64,000 nucleotides of DNA from Giesbergeria anulus (GTDB taxonomy: Bacteria > Pseudomonadota > Gammaproteobacteria > Burkholderiales > Burkholderiaceae_C). This document shows positions 55,059 through 64,000 of the stretch, in pieces (the first letter of the stretch is position 1; each line of letters starts with the position of its first letter). The notes beneath the pieces were generated by a model. It had not been told where the DNA came from. It ran no database searches and saw only the letters and a program-made list of their open reading frames with translations. Where the stretch lies: NCBI RefSeq assembly GCF_900111115.1, contig NZ_FOGD01000008.1, forward strand, positions 82,042-146,041, written 5' to 3'. The translations under genes were made by a program, and so were the position numbers.

Positions 55059-55862
55059 ATGAAAACCCGCTTCATCCTGATCCAAACCAGCCATGCTGGC
55101 AATGTAGGTGCCGCTGCCCGCGCCCTGAAAACGATGGGCTTTGATGACTTGGTGCTGGTGGCACCGCGCTGGCCCAACGTACTGCGCCGAGAAGAAACCA
55201 TCCAGCGCGCTAGCGGGGCCTTGGACGTGCTCAAAAACGCCCGCATCGTCGAGACTCTGGATGAAGCCTTAGACGGCCTGAGCCACCTGTGCGCCACTGC
55301 CATGACGCCACGCGATTTTGGCCCCCCCACGCGCGCCCCACGCCAGCATTTTGAGTTGCTGTTGCAAGGTGCCCTGTCTGCCCACACCGCAGCCGACACG
55401 TGCGATACCGCAGCCACAGCAATGCCAGCAGCCTGCACTGAAACCGGCGTCGGCTTTTTGTTTGGCTGCGAGCGCTTTGGCATGGCCAATGAAGATGTTT
55501 ATCGTTGCGATGTGGCCTTGCAGATTCCTACCGATCCGCAGTTTGGCTCGCTCAATCTGGCCGCTGCCATTCAGGTCATTGCCTACGAATGGCGACAAGC
55601 CTTGGGCGGTTTTGCCGCACCAGCCACAACGCCCACCACTTCCACAGTGCCGACCCGTGCCGATGCCGCCCAAGTAGCCGGGATGCTGGCACATTGGGAG
55701 CAAGCACTGGTGGCGGTAGATTTTCTCGATCCGGCAGCACCCAAAAAACTCATGCCCAGGCTCAACCAACTTTTTAACCGCGCACAGTTGCAGACTGAAG
55801 AAATCCACATCTTGCGTGGTGTTGCCAAGGCCATGATCGAAGCGGCACAAGCCAAGCGCTGA
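55059..55862 (+). CDS. trmJ: TrmJ-like tRNA 2'-O-methyltransferase (SPOUT)
   Basis: A 267-residue SPOUT-class methyltransferase. The N-terminal half has RFILIQTSHAGNVGAAARALKTMGF and the knotted region FLFGCERFGMANEDVYRCD, then FGSLNLAAAIQVIAYEW. TrmJ methylates the 2'-O of residue 32 in some tRNAs. The C-terminal third is a helical extension, as in E. coli TrmJ. It is divergent from suhB and convergent with the chemoreceptor gene. Confidence 0.9.
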   Translation: MKTRFILIQTSHAGNVGAAARALKTMGFDDLVLVAPRWPNVLRREETIQRASGALDVLKNARIVETLDEALDGLSHLCATAMTPRDFGPPTRAPRQHFELLLQGALSAHTAADTCDTAATAMPAACTETGVGFLFGCERFGMANEDVYRCDVALQIPTDPQFGSLNLAAAIQVIAYEWRQALGGFAAPATTPTTSTVPTRADAAQVAGMLAHWEQALVAVDFLDPAAPKKLMPRLNQLFNRAQLQTEEIHILRGVAKAMIEAAQAKR

Positions 55863-55888
55863 GATGCCATGAGCCTCTTTATGCTGTC

Positions 55889-57910
55889 TTAAGGCAAGCG
55901 AAACACTAAAGCATTGCGCTTTAGTGACAGAGCTTGATCGGCCAAACGCTCGGAAGACACCGCCGCTTGCTCTGCGAGAGGGACGTTTTGCTGCGTCGCT
56001 TGATCGATCTGTACCACCAATTGCGCTACCCGCTGCACAGCGACACCTTGCTCGTGAGAGGCGTTGACAATTTCTTCCATGATGGAGGCCATGCGCGCCA
56101 CCGAGTCAATGGTGGCATGGATGGTTTGGCGCGCCCCGCCCACTTGCGTCAATCCACCCTCAACCTGCGTGACCGACTCTTCAATCAACGTTTTGATTTC
56201 CTTGGCAGCTTTGGCGCTGCGGTGGGCCAAGCTACGCACTTCACTGGCTACTACCGCAAATCCACGCCCTTGCTCGCCTGCGCGGGCAGCCTCTACCGCA
56301 GCGTTCAAGGCCAAAATGTTGGTCTGGAACGCAATGCCGTCAATCACACCGATGATGTCGGTAATGGTTTTTGAGCTACGCGCAATCGCATCCATCGTGC
56401 CCACTACCTGACCCATCGCCACGCCAGCTTGGTTGGCAATGCCACCGGCCTCTCGTGCCAAGGTGTTGGCAGATTGAGCCCGATCAGCATTGTGCTGTAC
56501 CGTGATGCTCACCTCCTCCATATTGGATGAAGCTTCTTGCAACGCCACCGCCTGCTCTTCGGTACGTGAAGCCAACGAATTATTACCCTGCGAAATCTCA
56601 GTGGCCTCTTGTTGGATGCGCTCTGCACCACCTAGCACACCACCGGCCAGCGATGCCAAGCTGCGCTGCATCGCAAACAAAGCGGCCATCAATTGGCCTG
56701 CTTCATCACCCCCTTTGAGTTCAATCTTATTGTTGAGCGCACCGGCTGCAATTTGTTTGGCAACCGCCACTGCCGCATTGATGGGATCGACGGTCTTGAG
56801 GCGTACACGCCACGCCAAGAGTGCCGTAAACACCATTCCGAACAACAAGGTCAGCAAACTGGTCACGAGGACTTGATGGTATTGGGCATCGGCCTCTTGC
56901 ATCGCCAATTTAGAGTTAATTTGTTGTTGCTCTATTTGCTTATCAAGGTTACGACTGACCTCGGCATACTGAGGCAATACCTTGTGAATGTAGAGCTGTT
57001 GGGCTTGTGTAAAGTCTCCTGCCCGCAAGGCTGTCATTGTTGGGTTGGTAGCCTCTTTTTGATATTTTGCACGCAACGCCTCAAATTCATTTTGAATAGC
57101 TTTCTCGTTCTCCTCGTGACCAATCTCTAGGTAATCTTTCCAAGTTTGACTAATGATTTTTCGGTTTGCCTCCGACTCTTGCAGCAGAGCTTCTACCTTT
57201 GCAGGCACAGGGTCTAACAAGGCAGTGGCCATATTGACTTGATTACGGTATTGCAAACGTCCAATCTTGTCTAAATAAATTGTTGCCAACCCGGCTTCGC
57301 GGTACATATTGTGCACCTCCTCATTGGAAATTTGTGTTCCACGGAGGCCTACTAAACCCACCAACATCATCATAGCCAAGGCGCACATAACCAAGGCCAG
57401 CAAACGAGCAGCAATCGACAGGTTAAGCAACTTATCCCATTTTCCTAAGAGACCAGTACGCACAATACGCCCACGTTCAATGCGAATGCCAGCGCCGCCA
57501 GAATTACTGCGCAACTTGGCGTAAGCAGCTTCGGCTTGAGTTACTTGTTCTGGCAATGGCTTCATTCGCACTGATGCATAGCCGACCACTTTGCCATTTT
57601 CCCACATGGGCGATGCATTCGCCAACACCCAATAATACCCCCCGTCCTTGCGGCGATTCTTTACCATTCCTGTCCATGAACGACCCTGTTTAAGGTAGTG
57701 CCACATATCAGCAAAGGACTCAGGGGGCATATCGGGGTGGCGCACCATATTGTGCGGCTGACCAATTAACTCTTCTTCACTAAACCCGCTGACCTCAATA
57801 AAGTCAGAATTTACAAAAGTAATAATGCTGTTGGTATCGGTACGTGAGATAGGCGATTGATTTTCACGTAAAACATATTCTTGATTATTGACGGGCTGAT
57901 TATTACGCAT
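55889..57910 (-). CDS. Methyl-accepting chemotaxis protein with N-terminal PAS
   Basis: A 673-residue chemoreceptor. A PAS domain (about 10-125) begins SRTDTNSIITFVNSDF with EELIGQPHNMVRHPDMP, like the Aer aerotaxis sensor. A transmembrane helix (about 170-190), a four-helix periplasmic domain (about 195-350), a second helix, HAMP (about 375-430) and the signalling domain with the hairpin tip (IIGVIDGIAFQTNILALNAAVEAARAGEQ) follow. The HAMP-to-tip arrangement is that of class-type receptors without a C-terminal pentapeptide; the tail ends ALVFRLP. A role in redox or energy taxis is plausible. Confidence 0.93.
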   Translation of the reverse strand: MRNNQPVNNQEYVLRENQSPISRTDTNSIITFVNSDFIEVSGFSEEELIGQPHNMVRHPDMPPESFADMWHYLKQGRSWTGMVKNRRKDGGYYWVLANASPMWENGKVVGYASVRMKPLPEQVTQAEAAYAKLRSNSGGAGIRIERGRIVRTGLLGKWDKLLNLSIAARLLALVMCALAMMMLVGLVGLRGTQISNEEVHNMYREAGLATIYLDKIGRLQYRNQVNMATALLDPVPAKVEALLQESEANRKIISQTWKDYLEIGHEENEKAIQNEFEALRAKYQKEATNPTMTALRAGDFTQAQQLYIHKVLPQYAEVSRNLDKQIEQQQINSKLAMQEADAQYHQVLVTSLLTLLFGMVFTALLAWRVRLKTVDPINAAVAVAKQIAAGALNNKIELKGGDEAGQLMAALFAMQRSLASLAGGVLGGAERIQQEATEISQGNNSLASRTEEQAVALQEASSNMEEVSITVQHNADRAQSANTLAREAGGIANQAGVAMGQVVGTMDAIARSSKTITDIIGVIDGIAFQTNILALNAAVEAARAGEQGRGFAVVASEVRSLAHRSAKAAKEIKTLIEESVTQVEGGLTQVGGARQTIHATIDSVARMASIMEEIVNASHEQGVAVQRVAQLVVQIDQATQQNVPLAEQAAVSSERLADQALSLKRNALVFRLP

Positions 57911-58337
57911 GGATAATTTTTAAGAGATTTTTCAGAATTCTACTTCAATTTTGTTACAAAACTGCTACCATTTACAATATCCGTACCACCAATATCTCTG
58001 ATCTCATCCTATCGTTTTTTGCCGATTGAAGAAACCGCACCAACTCCCCCAAACGGTGCTCCACCCCCAAGCGTCAGAACCGCAGAAAGACTTTCTTGGC
58101 CTTCTGGCACCGAACCGACACGGTTTGATGCGCAAGTTAAATTTGCACAAGACGGCAGAAGTGACAAATTTTGCGATCTGTTGTGGGCTGCTCTGCAACG
58201 ACTGAAGGGTTCTAGTCGATTAGACCATCACTCTACAGTGCTACAAAAAAAGTAAGATCGGGTTCGTTTGAGGTAATGCCCACCAACCTTGCCATGGCCG
58301 GGGTGTACGCTTTCCTTTCTTTTATTTGAAGATCATC
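57911..58337. other. 427-bp intergenic region
   Basis: This gap is divergent between the chemoreceptor and the PhnD-like gene, so it should hold both promoters. Short open frames on both strands overlap each other and lack recognisable domains, so I treat them as noise. I saw no clear sigma-28 site, repeat or RNA gene. Confidence 0.5.
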
Positions 58338-59171
58338 ATGACGCGCCGCATCCTCTGGTTTCTTGCTGTAATTTGGCTATGGCCCGTATGGAGCATGGCT
58401 GCGCCTTCAGAGCAGCTACCGTTTCGCATTGGGGTCGCACCGCACTCGAGCGCCCGCGTCATCATTGAGATGTACCAACCCTTGCGTCACCGGCTAGAGC
58501 AGACCCTGCAACGGCCAGTAGAAATCGTCACTGCACCAGATTTCACAGAGTTTGCTCGGCGCGGTGTAGCGCAGCAATACGACATGGTCATCACCACCGG
58601 ACATCAGGCGCGGCTGATGCAAACCGATGCAGGCTACCTGCCACTGCTGACCTACCAAGCAGATTTCAAGGCCGTGGCTTTGGTGGCATTCGATAGTCGT
58701 TTTCGTACTCCTCAAGACTTGGCCCACAGCAAAGTAATCGGGCTTTCTGCCTCATCGCTGGTGACTCTGTGGGGCCAACACTGGCTGCACCGCAACGCTG
58801 TACCCAACACCACGATGCGCTACGTCAGCGCATCTGACAGCGTGGGCCAACTGTTACTCAAGGGCGAGGGCAGTGCAGGGTTTGTATCGCTGGCAAACTT
58901 CCAGAGCCTGCCCGCGTCAGTACGCGATCAACTGCGGGTTTTGGCAGAAAGTCTACCCATGGCGGGCCGTGTGTATGTACTCAACCAGCGCCATGCCAAA
59001 CAACAAGAAGCCATGCTGGCGGCGCTGTGGGCCTTTGCCGAAACGGCAGAAGGCAAACAGTATTTTTCCAAATATAAACTGGGGGGCTACCGTGCCCTAG
59101 AGCCGCGTGAACTGGTAGCCATGGATCCCTACGCCAATGAAGTTCGCACAACCTTGAAACAAGGAAAATAA
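58338..59171 (+). CDS. PhnD-like periplasmic binding protein beside a kinase
   Basis: A 277-residue exported protein. The start ATG 58338 gives a signal peptide (about 1-20) ending SMAAPSE. The mature part is a PhnD-like (phosphate/phosphonate binding) type II fold with RIGVAPHSSARVIIEMYQPLRHRLEQ, VTAPDFTEF, and GLSASSLVTLWGQHWL. No transport permease or ATPase gene is near; instead the histidine kinase follows at once (the stop overlaps its ATG, TAATG). The protein therefore likely senses a ligand for the kinase rather than importing it. The ligand is unknown. Confidence 0.85.
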   Translation: MTRRILWFLAVIWLWPVWSMAAPSEQLPFRIGVAPHSSARVIIEMYQPLRHRLEQTLQRPVEIVTAPDFTEFARRGVAQQYDMVITTGHQARLMQTDAGYLPLLTYQADFKAVALVAFDSRFRTPQDLAHSKVIGLSASSLVTLWGQHWLHRNAVPNTTMRYVSASDSVGQLLLKGEGSAGFVSLANFQSLPASVRDQLRVLAESLPMAGRVYVLNQRHAKQQEAMLAALWAFAETAEGKQYFSKYKLGGYRALEPRELVAMDPYANEVRTTLKQGK

Positions 59172-61132
59172 TGACCTTCGCCCCGTGGCGTACCGTGCGT
59201 GGGCAGCTCTTGCTGGCTGCATTGGTGGTCGAGGTGTTGATGCTGGCAATTCTGGTGAGCAACAGCCTGCGCCTGTTACACGACGCCATGGGTGAGCAAG
59301 CCCGTGAGCAGGCTGCACAAATTGGGCCGGTGCTTTCTGCGGCTTTAGTCGCCCCGCTGGTTCAGTACGACATTGCCACGGTACAAGCCGTGCTTGATGA
59401 AAGCCATGCCATCCGGGGCATTGACTATCTGGCCGTGACCGATGTGTCAGGTACTGTGATTGCCACCAGCGGCTGGTCGGTAGACCAGCCTTTGCCAGTG
59501 GTGGACAAAGAATTTCGCCTAGACAATGCGCCCCCCCGCTACGACGTGGCGCTTGCCGTCAAACTGGCGGGGCAACCACTGGGCACCTTGCAGTTTGGAC
59601 TCGACCTGAGCCGCATTCAAGTGGCACGCAAAAACTTGCTGTTTCAGGGCATCTTGATCGCTTCGGGTGAGTTGCTGTTGTCGGCAGCACTGCTAACGCT
59701 GCTGGGCTTGCTCATCACGCGCGAGCTGTCATTGCTCACCGCCGCCAGTCTCAAGGTGGCACAGGGCCAATTAACGTTAGAGCCTGTTCCAGAAGGCCAA
59801 GACGATGTCGGGCGCTTGGGGGCTGCCTTTAACGTGATGTCGCAAGCCATCGCTGAACGTGTCGAGCAATTGACGTGTGCCAACCAAGAGGGGGCACGCA
59901 TCGCCCAGTCTTTGCAGGAGAAAAATGCCCAGTTAGCCCAAAACCATGTGCAGCTAACCACCGAAAACAGGATGCGCCTAAAGGCGCAAAAAGAACTCGA
60001 ACTGGCCCTAGAACGTATCCAAGACCGCACTGAGCAACTCAATGCTATTTTTGACCTGAGCCCCGATGGTTTTGTCTCTTTTGATGCCCAAGGCTGCGTC
60101 AAGTATGTCAGTCCTGCCTTTTCACGCATGACCGGCATGGCGCTGGACGAAACTGTGGGACTGAACGAAACAGAATTTTCTGCCCGTCTGGCACAAACTT
60201 GCCTAGACTCAGCACGTTTTCCTGGCATAGCATTCTTAAAAACTAGGCTGAACGCACCCAACACCCAAAGCCTTGAGTCATTTTCTACGGCTCCATCAGA
60301 ACGCCAGCTCATCGAGCTAAACCACCCAGAAAAGCACGTACTGGAAGTGGGCCTGCGCATCTCTAAAACCAACATCATTTCACAGATTTTGTACTTTCGG
60401 GATGTGACGCATGAGACTGAAATAGACCGAATGAAGAGCGAATTTCTGTCGCATGCAGCCCACGAACTGCGCACGCCGATGGTCAGTATCTTTGGCTATA
60501 CCGAGCTGATGTTGAGCAGAGAGTTCACCAAAGACAAACATCAAGACATTCTGGGGATCATCCACCGCCAGTCCGAATTGATGATTGCCATCATCAATGA
60601 GCTACTCGATTTGGTGCGTATTGAAGAGCGACGCGGTAAAGATTTTTTCTTTAACCATCTTGATGTGGGTCAGCTTGTACATCAAGTAGTGTCCGATTTT
60701 GGTGTGCCAGCCGGGCAAATACCGCCCATACTGAACCTACCCCAGAATATCTGCTGGGTACGCGCTGACCAGAAAAAACTGATGCAGGCGGTGCGCAATA
60801 TCGTCTCCAATGCACACAAATACTCGCCTGCCGGTGGGCAAGTCGTTGTTAGCCTATTTCAACAAAACCGCCCACTGCCTGAGACCACGCAAGCGCCATG
60901 GGTGGGCATTCGTGTACAAGACCACGGCATGGGAATGACACCAGAACAGACCGCACGGATATTTGAGCGTTTTTACCGTGCCGACACCACGGGCAATATT
61001 CCTGGCACTGGGCTGGGCATGAGCTTGGTCAAAGAGATCATCGAGCTGCACCACGGCAGCGTGGACATCCACAGTGCTGTGGGGGTTGGCACCACAGTGA
61101 CTTTGTGGCTTCCTGCCGCAGAGACACCATGA
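59171..61132 (+). CDS. Membrane sensor histidine kinase with PAS
   Basis: A 653-residue kinase. A helix at about 8-30, a periplasmic domain (about 35-160), a second helix (about 160-185), HAMP (about 185-240), coiled coil, PAS (about 290-400), HisKA with SHAAHELRTPM and His at about 431, and the ATPase with DHGMGMTPEQ and GTGLGMSLVKEI. It is coupled to the PhnD-like protein gene. No response regulator lies next to it; kdpE far away is the only obvious one in the window and is a partner of kdpD. The output of this pair is unknown. Confidence 0.92.
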   Translation: MTFAPWRTVRGQLLLAALVVEVLMLAILVSNSLRLLHDAMGEQAREQAAQIGPVLSAALVAPLVQYDIATVQAVLDESHAIRGIDYLAVTDVSGTVIATSGWSVDQPLPVVDKEFRLDNAPPRYDVALAVKLAGQPLGTLQFGLDLSRIQVARKNLLFQGILIASGELLLSAALLTLLGLLITRELSLLTAASLKVAQGQLTLEPVPEGQDDVGRLGAAFNVMSQAIAERVEQLTCANQEGARIAQSLQEKNAQLAQNHVQLTTENRMRLKAQKELELALERIQDRTEQLNAIFDLSPDGFVSFDAQGCVKYVSPAFSRMTGMALDETVGLNETEFSARLAQTCLDSARFPGIAFLKTRLNAPNTQSLESFSTAPSERQLIELNHPEKHVLEVGLRISKTNIISQILYFRDVTHETEIDRMKSEFLSHAAHELRTPMVSIFGYTELMLSREFTKDKHQDILGIIHRQSELMIAIINELLDLVRIEERRGKDFFFNHLDVGQLVHQVVSDFGVPAGQIPPILNLPQNICWVRADQKKLMQAVRNIVSNAHKYSPAGGQVVVSLFQQNRPLPETTQAPWVGIRVQDHGMGMTPEQTARIFERFYRADTTGNIPGTGLGMSLVKEIIELHHGSVDIHSAVGVGTTVTLWLPAAETP

Positions 61133-61185
61133 CATCTGGATACCCCCTAAACTGCCACGCTCTTTTGTTGCACTGACACCTACCC

Positions 61186-61959
61186 ATGTTTTCTCGTTTA
61201 CGCTCTGACATCCAGTGTATTCTTGAGCGCGACCCGGCTGCGCGCAGCCGCTGGGAGGTGCTGACCTGCTACCCCGGCCTGCACGCGCTCGTGCTGCACC
61301 GACGCGCACACTGGTGCTGGACACATGGCCTCAAATGGCTGGGGCGTTTTATTTCGCACACAGCCCGCTGGCTGACCGGCATTGAGATTCACCCCGGTGC
61401 GCGCATCGCCCCCTGCGTCTTTATCGACCACGGCATGGGCGTGGTGATTGGCGAGACCGCCGAAATTGGCCCCGGCTGCACGATTTACCACGGCGTCACG
61501 CTGGGGGGCACTTCGCTCTACAAAGGCACCAAACGCCACCCCACCTTGGGGGCTAATGTGGTGGTAGGGGCTGGTGCCAAGGTGTTGGGCGGCTTTACGG
61601 TGGGCGATGGTGCCAAAATTGGCAGCAATGCCGTAGTGACTAAGCCAGTGCCAGCCGGTGCTACGGCAGTAGGTAACCCGGCCCGCATCATTGAGGCCCA
61701 AGCCGACGTACGCCGCGAGGAAGCTGCCTCTAAAATGGGGTTTTCTGCCTACGGCGTCACGCAAAGCGATGACCCGCTCTCGCAAGCCATGCGTGGCCTG
61801 ATCGACAGTGCCAGCACCCAAGAGCACCAAATCGCCTTGCTGTGGCAAGCCATAGAAAAACTGGCCGCTGCGCCGCAAAGCGGCAATTGCGTGCCTGCCG
61901 ACGCCGCACGCCAAGAACATTTTGAGGCCGACAAACTCAATGCGCTGGTCGGTAAGTAA
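61186..61959 (+). CDS. cysE: CysE, serine O-acetyltransferase
   Basis: A 257-residue enzyme that makes O-acetylserine from serine and acetyl-CoA, the first step to cysteine. The N-terminal helical part contains [21 protein letters not shown]. The left-handed hexapeptide-repeat domain has [26 protein letters not shown] with the active-site His, and GVTLGGTS. The C-terminal end is longer than usual, with an extra helical segment. It is likely controlled by cysteine feedback, as in the family. Confidence 0.93.
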   Translation: MFSRLRSDIQCILERDPAARSRWEVLTCYPGLHALVLHRRAHWCWTHGLKWLGRFISHTARWLTGIEIHPGARIAPCVFIDHGMGVVIGETAEIGPGCTIYHGVTLGGTSLYKGTKRHPTLGANVVVGAGAKVLGGFTVGDGAKIGSNAVVTKPVPAGATAVGNPARIIEAQADVRREEAASKMGFSAYGVTQSDDPLSQAMRGLIDSASTQEHQIALLWQAIEKLAAAPQSGNCVPADAARQEHFEADKLNALVGK

Positions 61960-61995
61960 CCCGACGCACTATTTTTATCTCAGGAGACCTGACTG

Positions 61996-62655
61996 ATGGA
62001 TATATCCCAAGCCTTGCAACAACGCCGCTCGGTGCGCGCTTTTCTGCCCCAAGCCCCCAGCGCTGTCTTAGTGCATGAAATACTAGAAAGCGCCGCCTGC
62101 GCGGCTTCGGGGGGTAACCTGCAACCTTGGCGCGTTATTGCCCTGACGGGCGATTCTTTGGCCCAAGTCCTGCAAGCGGCCAGCGAATCCAATCCACAAG
62201 AATATGCCCACAGCATGTCTTACCCGGCCAACCTGTGGGAACCCTACCGCAGCCGCCGTTTTGCCAATGGCGAAGCGCTGTACCGCACCTTGGACATCCC
62301 GCGCGAGGACAAGGCAGCGCGCCTGCAACAACTGGCCAAAAATGCCCAGTTTTTTGGTGCTCCCGTGGGTATTTTTGTCTGCATTGACGAGCGCATGGGC
62401 GATCCGCAGTGGATGGATGTGGGCCTCTATCTGCAATCTCTGATGCTGCAAGCCACGGCAAACGGGCTGGCTACCTGTGCCCAAGGCTTTTGGCGCAAAT
62501 ACACCGAAACCCTGCGCGAGCCGCTAGCGCTGCCCCAACCCTACACCATCGCTTGCGGTGTAGCACTAGGCTACGAAGACACTACGGCCCCCATCAATAC
62601 TCTGGTGTCAGGCCGCGCCCCCTTTGAAGAGTGGGCCACGATGCGCGGCTTTTGA
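61996..62655 (+). CDS. Nitroreductase-family flavoprotein
   Basis: A 219-residue NfnB-type flavin reductase. The opening QALQQRRSVRAFLPQAP carries the FMN-phosphate contact Arg-Arg-Ser-x-Arg, and the later ASGGNLQPWRVIAL holds the conserved SGGNLQPWR motif. C-terminal GVALGYED is typical. Enzymes of this family reduce nitro groups or quinones with NAD(P)H; the natural substrate is not known. It follows cysE by 36 bp. Confidence 0.9.
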   Translation: MDISQALQQRRSVRAFLPQAPSAVLVHEILESAACAASGGNLQPWRVIALTGDSLAQVLQAASESNPQEYAHSMSYPANLWEPYRSRRFANGEALYRTLDIPREDKAARLQQLAKNAQFFGAPVGIFVCIDERMGDPQWMDVGLYLQSLMLQATANGLATCAQGFWRKYTETLREPLALPQPYTIACGVALGYEDTTAPINTLVSGRAPFEEWATMRGF

Positions 62656-62678
62656 GCGGCCACGCATTTGCTTTGCGC

Positions 62679-63824
62679 TCAGGGCCGCACCGCCTGCTGG
62701 GCGGCGGCCTGTCCGGCAGGGGTCAAGAATGGGGCCATTTGTTTCCAAGACAAGATAATCTCATCATTACAGGCGCGCAACGCATGAAAAAAGTGGGTAT
62801 TGAACACCAAGCCCTTGGCCGTAGGATAGGGATCAAAAATCGACATCTGTGGGGCAGCCTCACCACACACTCCATCGGTGCGGGGATTGTGCTTTTCTAA
62901 CAACGCCCGCAACCGCGATAGGGTGGGCTGGTAGTCCTTGTCCACCGCCACTTCTGCCGCTTTTTGCCCCCCCTTGATCCAGCCCCAAGTGTTGACTTTG
63001 GCACCGTTGTCTAAATCAAAGGTGGAAATGCCCAGAGAAGCATTGCCATGCGCGCCACCGCAAAAGACTTCGCTCAGTGAATCTTCTAGCACCAGAAACT
63101 TGTCATTCCAACCCTTGGGGGCCAAGGCGGCGCTCCAATCCTCGCCGGTTCCACCATTGATACGGCAGCTATATAACGCCACCGCCTGCTCCTTCAGCCA
63201 TGCCTGCGCCATCGGGTTGATCTTGCGGGCAGCAGGCATCTCGGCAGGCAATTGCAGGGCGTCGGCAAACGGGGTGCTCATCATCTGGTAAGACTTGCCT
63301 GCAAAAGCGGCAGGCTTGGTCGTCCAGTGGACAGCATCCTTTAAAGGCTGAAAATAGGCACTCGGGCAGTCTTCAGCCCACTGCTCTTGTGCCTGTGGGC
63401 CTGAGGGGTTGAGCCGTTGCAGCCGGATAGGCCATGTCTTTTGGCCCGCCGAATCGCTCCAAGTGCCCACCAGCTCGCCAACGGCTCCCGGTTGCATCTG
63501 CCAACGCCCGGTCACGGTATCTGGCTGCCCAGGCACCGGCGATTTTTGTTCTAGCAGATGCAGGTGTCCACTGCGCAGTCCTGCTTCCAACGCTTTGAAG
63601 GGGTCTGTGGCATCAGCCCCATTGAGCACCAGGCCCTTACGCATTTTGCGGTAGTAATACTGGGATGTATTAGAAGACAGGCAAACCATCACGGCACTTT
63701 TACCAATGGTTCCAGACCATACACCCGCATAGGCCGGAGGTGGCTCTGCTGCGTGGGCCATAGCAAGAGGGGCTATCAGTAAAGACAGCCTAGCCAGCAG
63801 GGAGGAGACAGAAAATGGCATCAC
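62679..63824 (-). CDS. Exported protein with C-terminal DUF3298-like domain
   Basis: A 381-residue protein with a signal peptide (about 1-25, ending AHAAEPPP). The N-terminal half has GVWSGTIGKSAVMVCLS and repeats of G-x-W/Y. The C-terminal part (about 240-375) has GGAHGNASLGISTFDLDNG and ends ILSWKQMAPFLTPAG, as in DUF3298 / RsiV-like periplasmic domains. The function is unknown. It is the last gene before the IS fragment at the window end, on the minus strand. Confidence 0.75.
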   Translation of the reverse strand: MMPFSVSSLLARLSLLIAPLAMAHAAEPPPAYAGVWSGTIGKSAVMVCLSSNTSQYYYRKMRKGLVLNGADATDPFKALEAGLRSGHLHLLEQKSPVPGQPDTVTGRWQMQPGAVGELVGTWSDSAGQKTWPIRLQRLNPSGPQAQEQWAEDCPSAYFQPLKDAVHWTTKPAAFAGKSYQMMSTPFADALQLPAEMPAARKINPMAQAWLKEQAVALYSCRINGGTGEDWSAALAPKGWNDKFLVLEDSLSEVFCGGAHGNASLGISTFDLDNGAKVNTWGWIKGGQKAAEVAVDKDYQPTLSRLRALLEKHNPRTDGVCGEAAPQMSIFDPYPTAKGLVFNTHFFHALRACNDEIILSWKQMAPFLTPAGQAAAQQAVRP

Positions 63825-63910
63825 AAATGCACTCCAACAAAACAGTAAACCAAAGCCACCTCAGGGGCGAAGCTGCTTTTTTAGAGCATGTTACACACTC
63901 GTTGACATCC

Positions 63911-63932
63911 TCTCCGGGCTAAACCCCGGAGA
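63911..63932 (-). ncRNA. Terminal hairpin of a second tnpB element
   Basis: TCTCCGGG (63911-63918) pairs with CCCGGAGA (63925-63932) in an 8-bp stem with a 6-nt loop. On the minus strand it overlaps the stop codon of the partial tnpB and is followed by GATGTCAAC (63909-63901), a sequence common at the right end of IS200/IS605-type elements. It would be the 3' end of the omega-RNA scaffold. Confidence 0.6.
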
Positions 63933-64000
63933 TTCCTACTGCTAGACGGCGATGCCCCGCCGCGAGAATGTTGCGTGCTGCATTCACGTCGCGGTCGTGT
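63919..64000 (-). CDS. tnpB: Partial tnpB, second IS200/IS605-type element (3' end only)
   Basis: The last 26 codons of a TnpB gene: HDRDVNAARNIL, carrying the third RuvC Asp, then AAGHRRLAVGISGV and TAG at 63919. The rest lies beyond the window. The tail differs from that of the complete tnpB at 22676, so this is another element. It is cut only by the window edge. Confidence 0.85.
   Translation of the reverse strand, partial: HDRDVNAARNILAAGHRRLAVGISGV

Noticed and set aside
58004..58255. Two overlapping short frames on opposite strands in the gap before the PhnD-like gene
   Set aside because: Neither has a ribosome site or a recognisable fold; they are mirror images of the same DNA.

Overview
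The window looks like a chromosomal segment of a betaproteobacterium in the order Burkholderiales, most like the Comamonadaceae. Evidence for this is the dusB-fis-purH order, the holC-pepA pair divergent from lptF-lptG, a CbiX-type gene before cysB, dnaG directly before rpoD, and fairly high G+C with many GTG/TTG starts. The assignment is by gene content and protein style only; no rRNA or tRNA gene is visible.

Layout. 1-10171: a potassium operon that starts with two tiny membrane-protein genes and runs kdpF-kdpA-kdpB-[TorF-like porin]-kdpC-[41-aa membrane peptide]-corA-kdpD-kdpE. Most junctions overlap or are very short, so a porin and a CorA channel appear built into the Kdp system. 10258-17536: apaH and an acyl-CoA synthetase on the minus strand, then dnaG and rpoD on the plus strand, closed by a strong intrinsic terminator. 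17534-21723: an integron relic. A dead integron integrase (two in-frame deletions and one in-frame stop) is divergent from a putative attI site and a plus-strand row of A+T-rich cassettes. Two nearly homologous 59-bp attC sites and one half attC can be read directly, and the cassette ends obey the attC complementarity rule. 21724-24941: a macro-domain gene, an IS200/IS605-type TnpB gene with hairpins at its 3' end, and a Crp/Fnr regulator lacking a clear start.

25105-37415 is mostly housekeeping: a 2-hydroxyacid dehydrogenase, holC, pepA, lptFG, a CbiX-type chelatase, cysB, purH, fis, dusB, a YqaA-like membrane protein and a two-domain kinase. 37494-45080 is a benzoate catabolism cluster: benABCD, transporters benK and benE, and a divergent LysR regulator with an ATAC-N7-GTAT operator. 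Intrinsic terminators sit inside the cluster, between benC and benD and between benK and benE. The genes convert benzoate to catechol; no catechol-cleavage genes are present here.

45104-50096: mutS, then a type II restriction-modification pair made of a cytosine-C5 methyltransferase with an N-terminal DNA-binding domain behind a palindromic operator and a convergent SinI-like endonuclease. 50193-61132 is rich in signalling: a PAS-GGDEF-EAL protein, a membrane PAS sensor with no output domain, a PAS-containing chemoreceptor, and a PhnD-like binding protein joined to a histidine kinase, with suhB and trmJ between them. 61186-64000: cysE, a nitroreductase, an exported protein of unknown role, and the 3' end of a second tnpB cut by the window edge.
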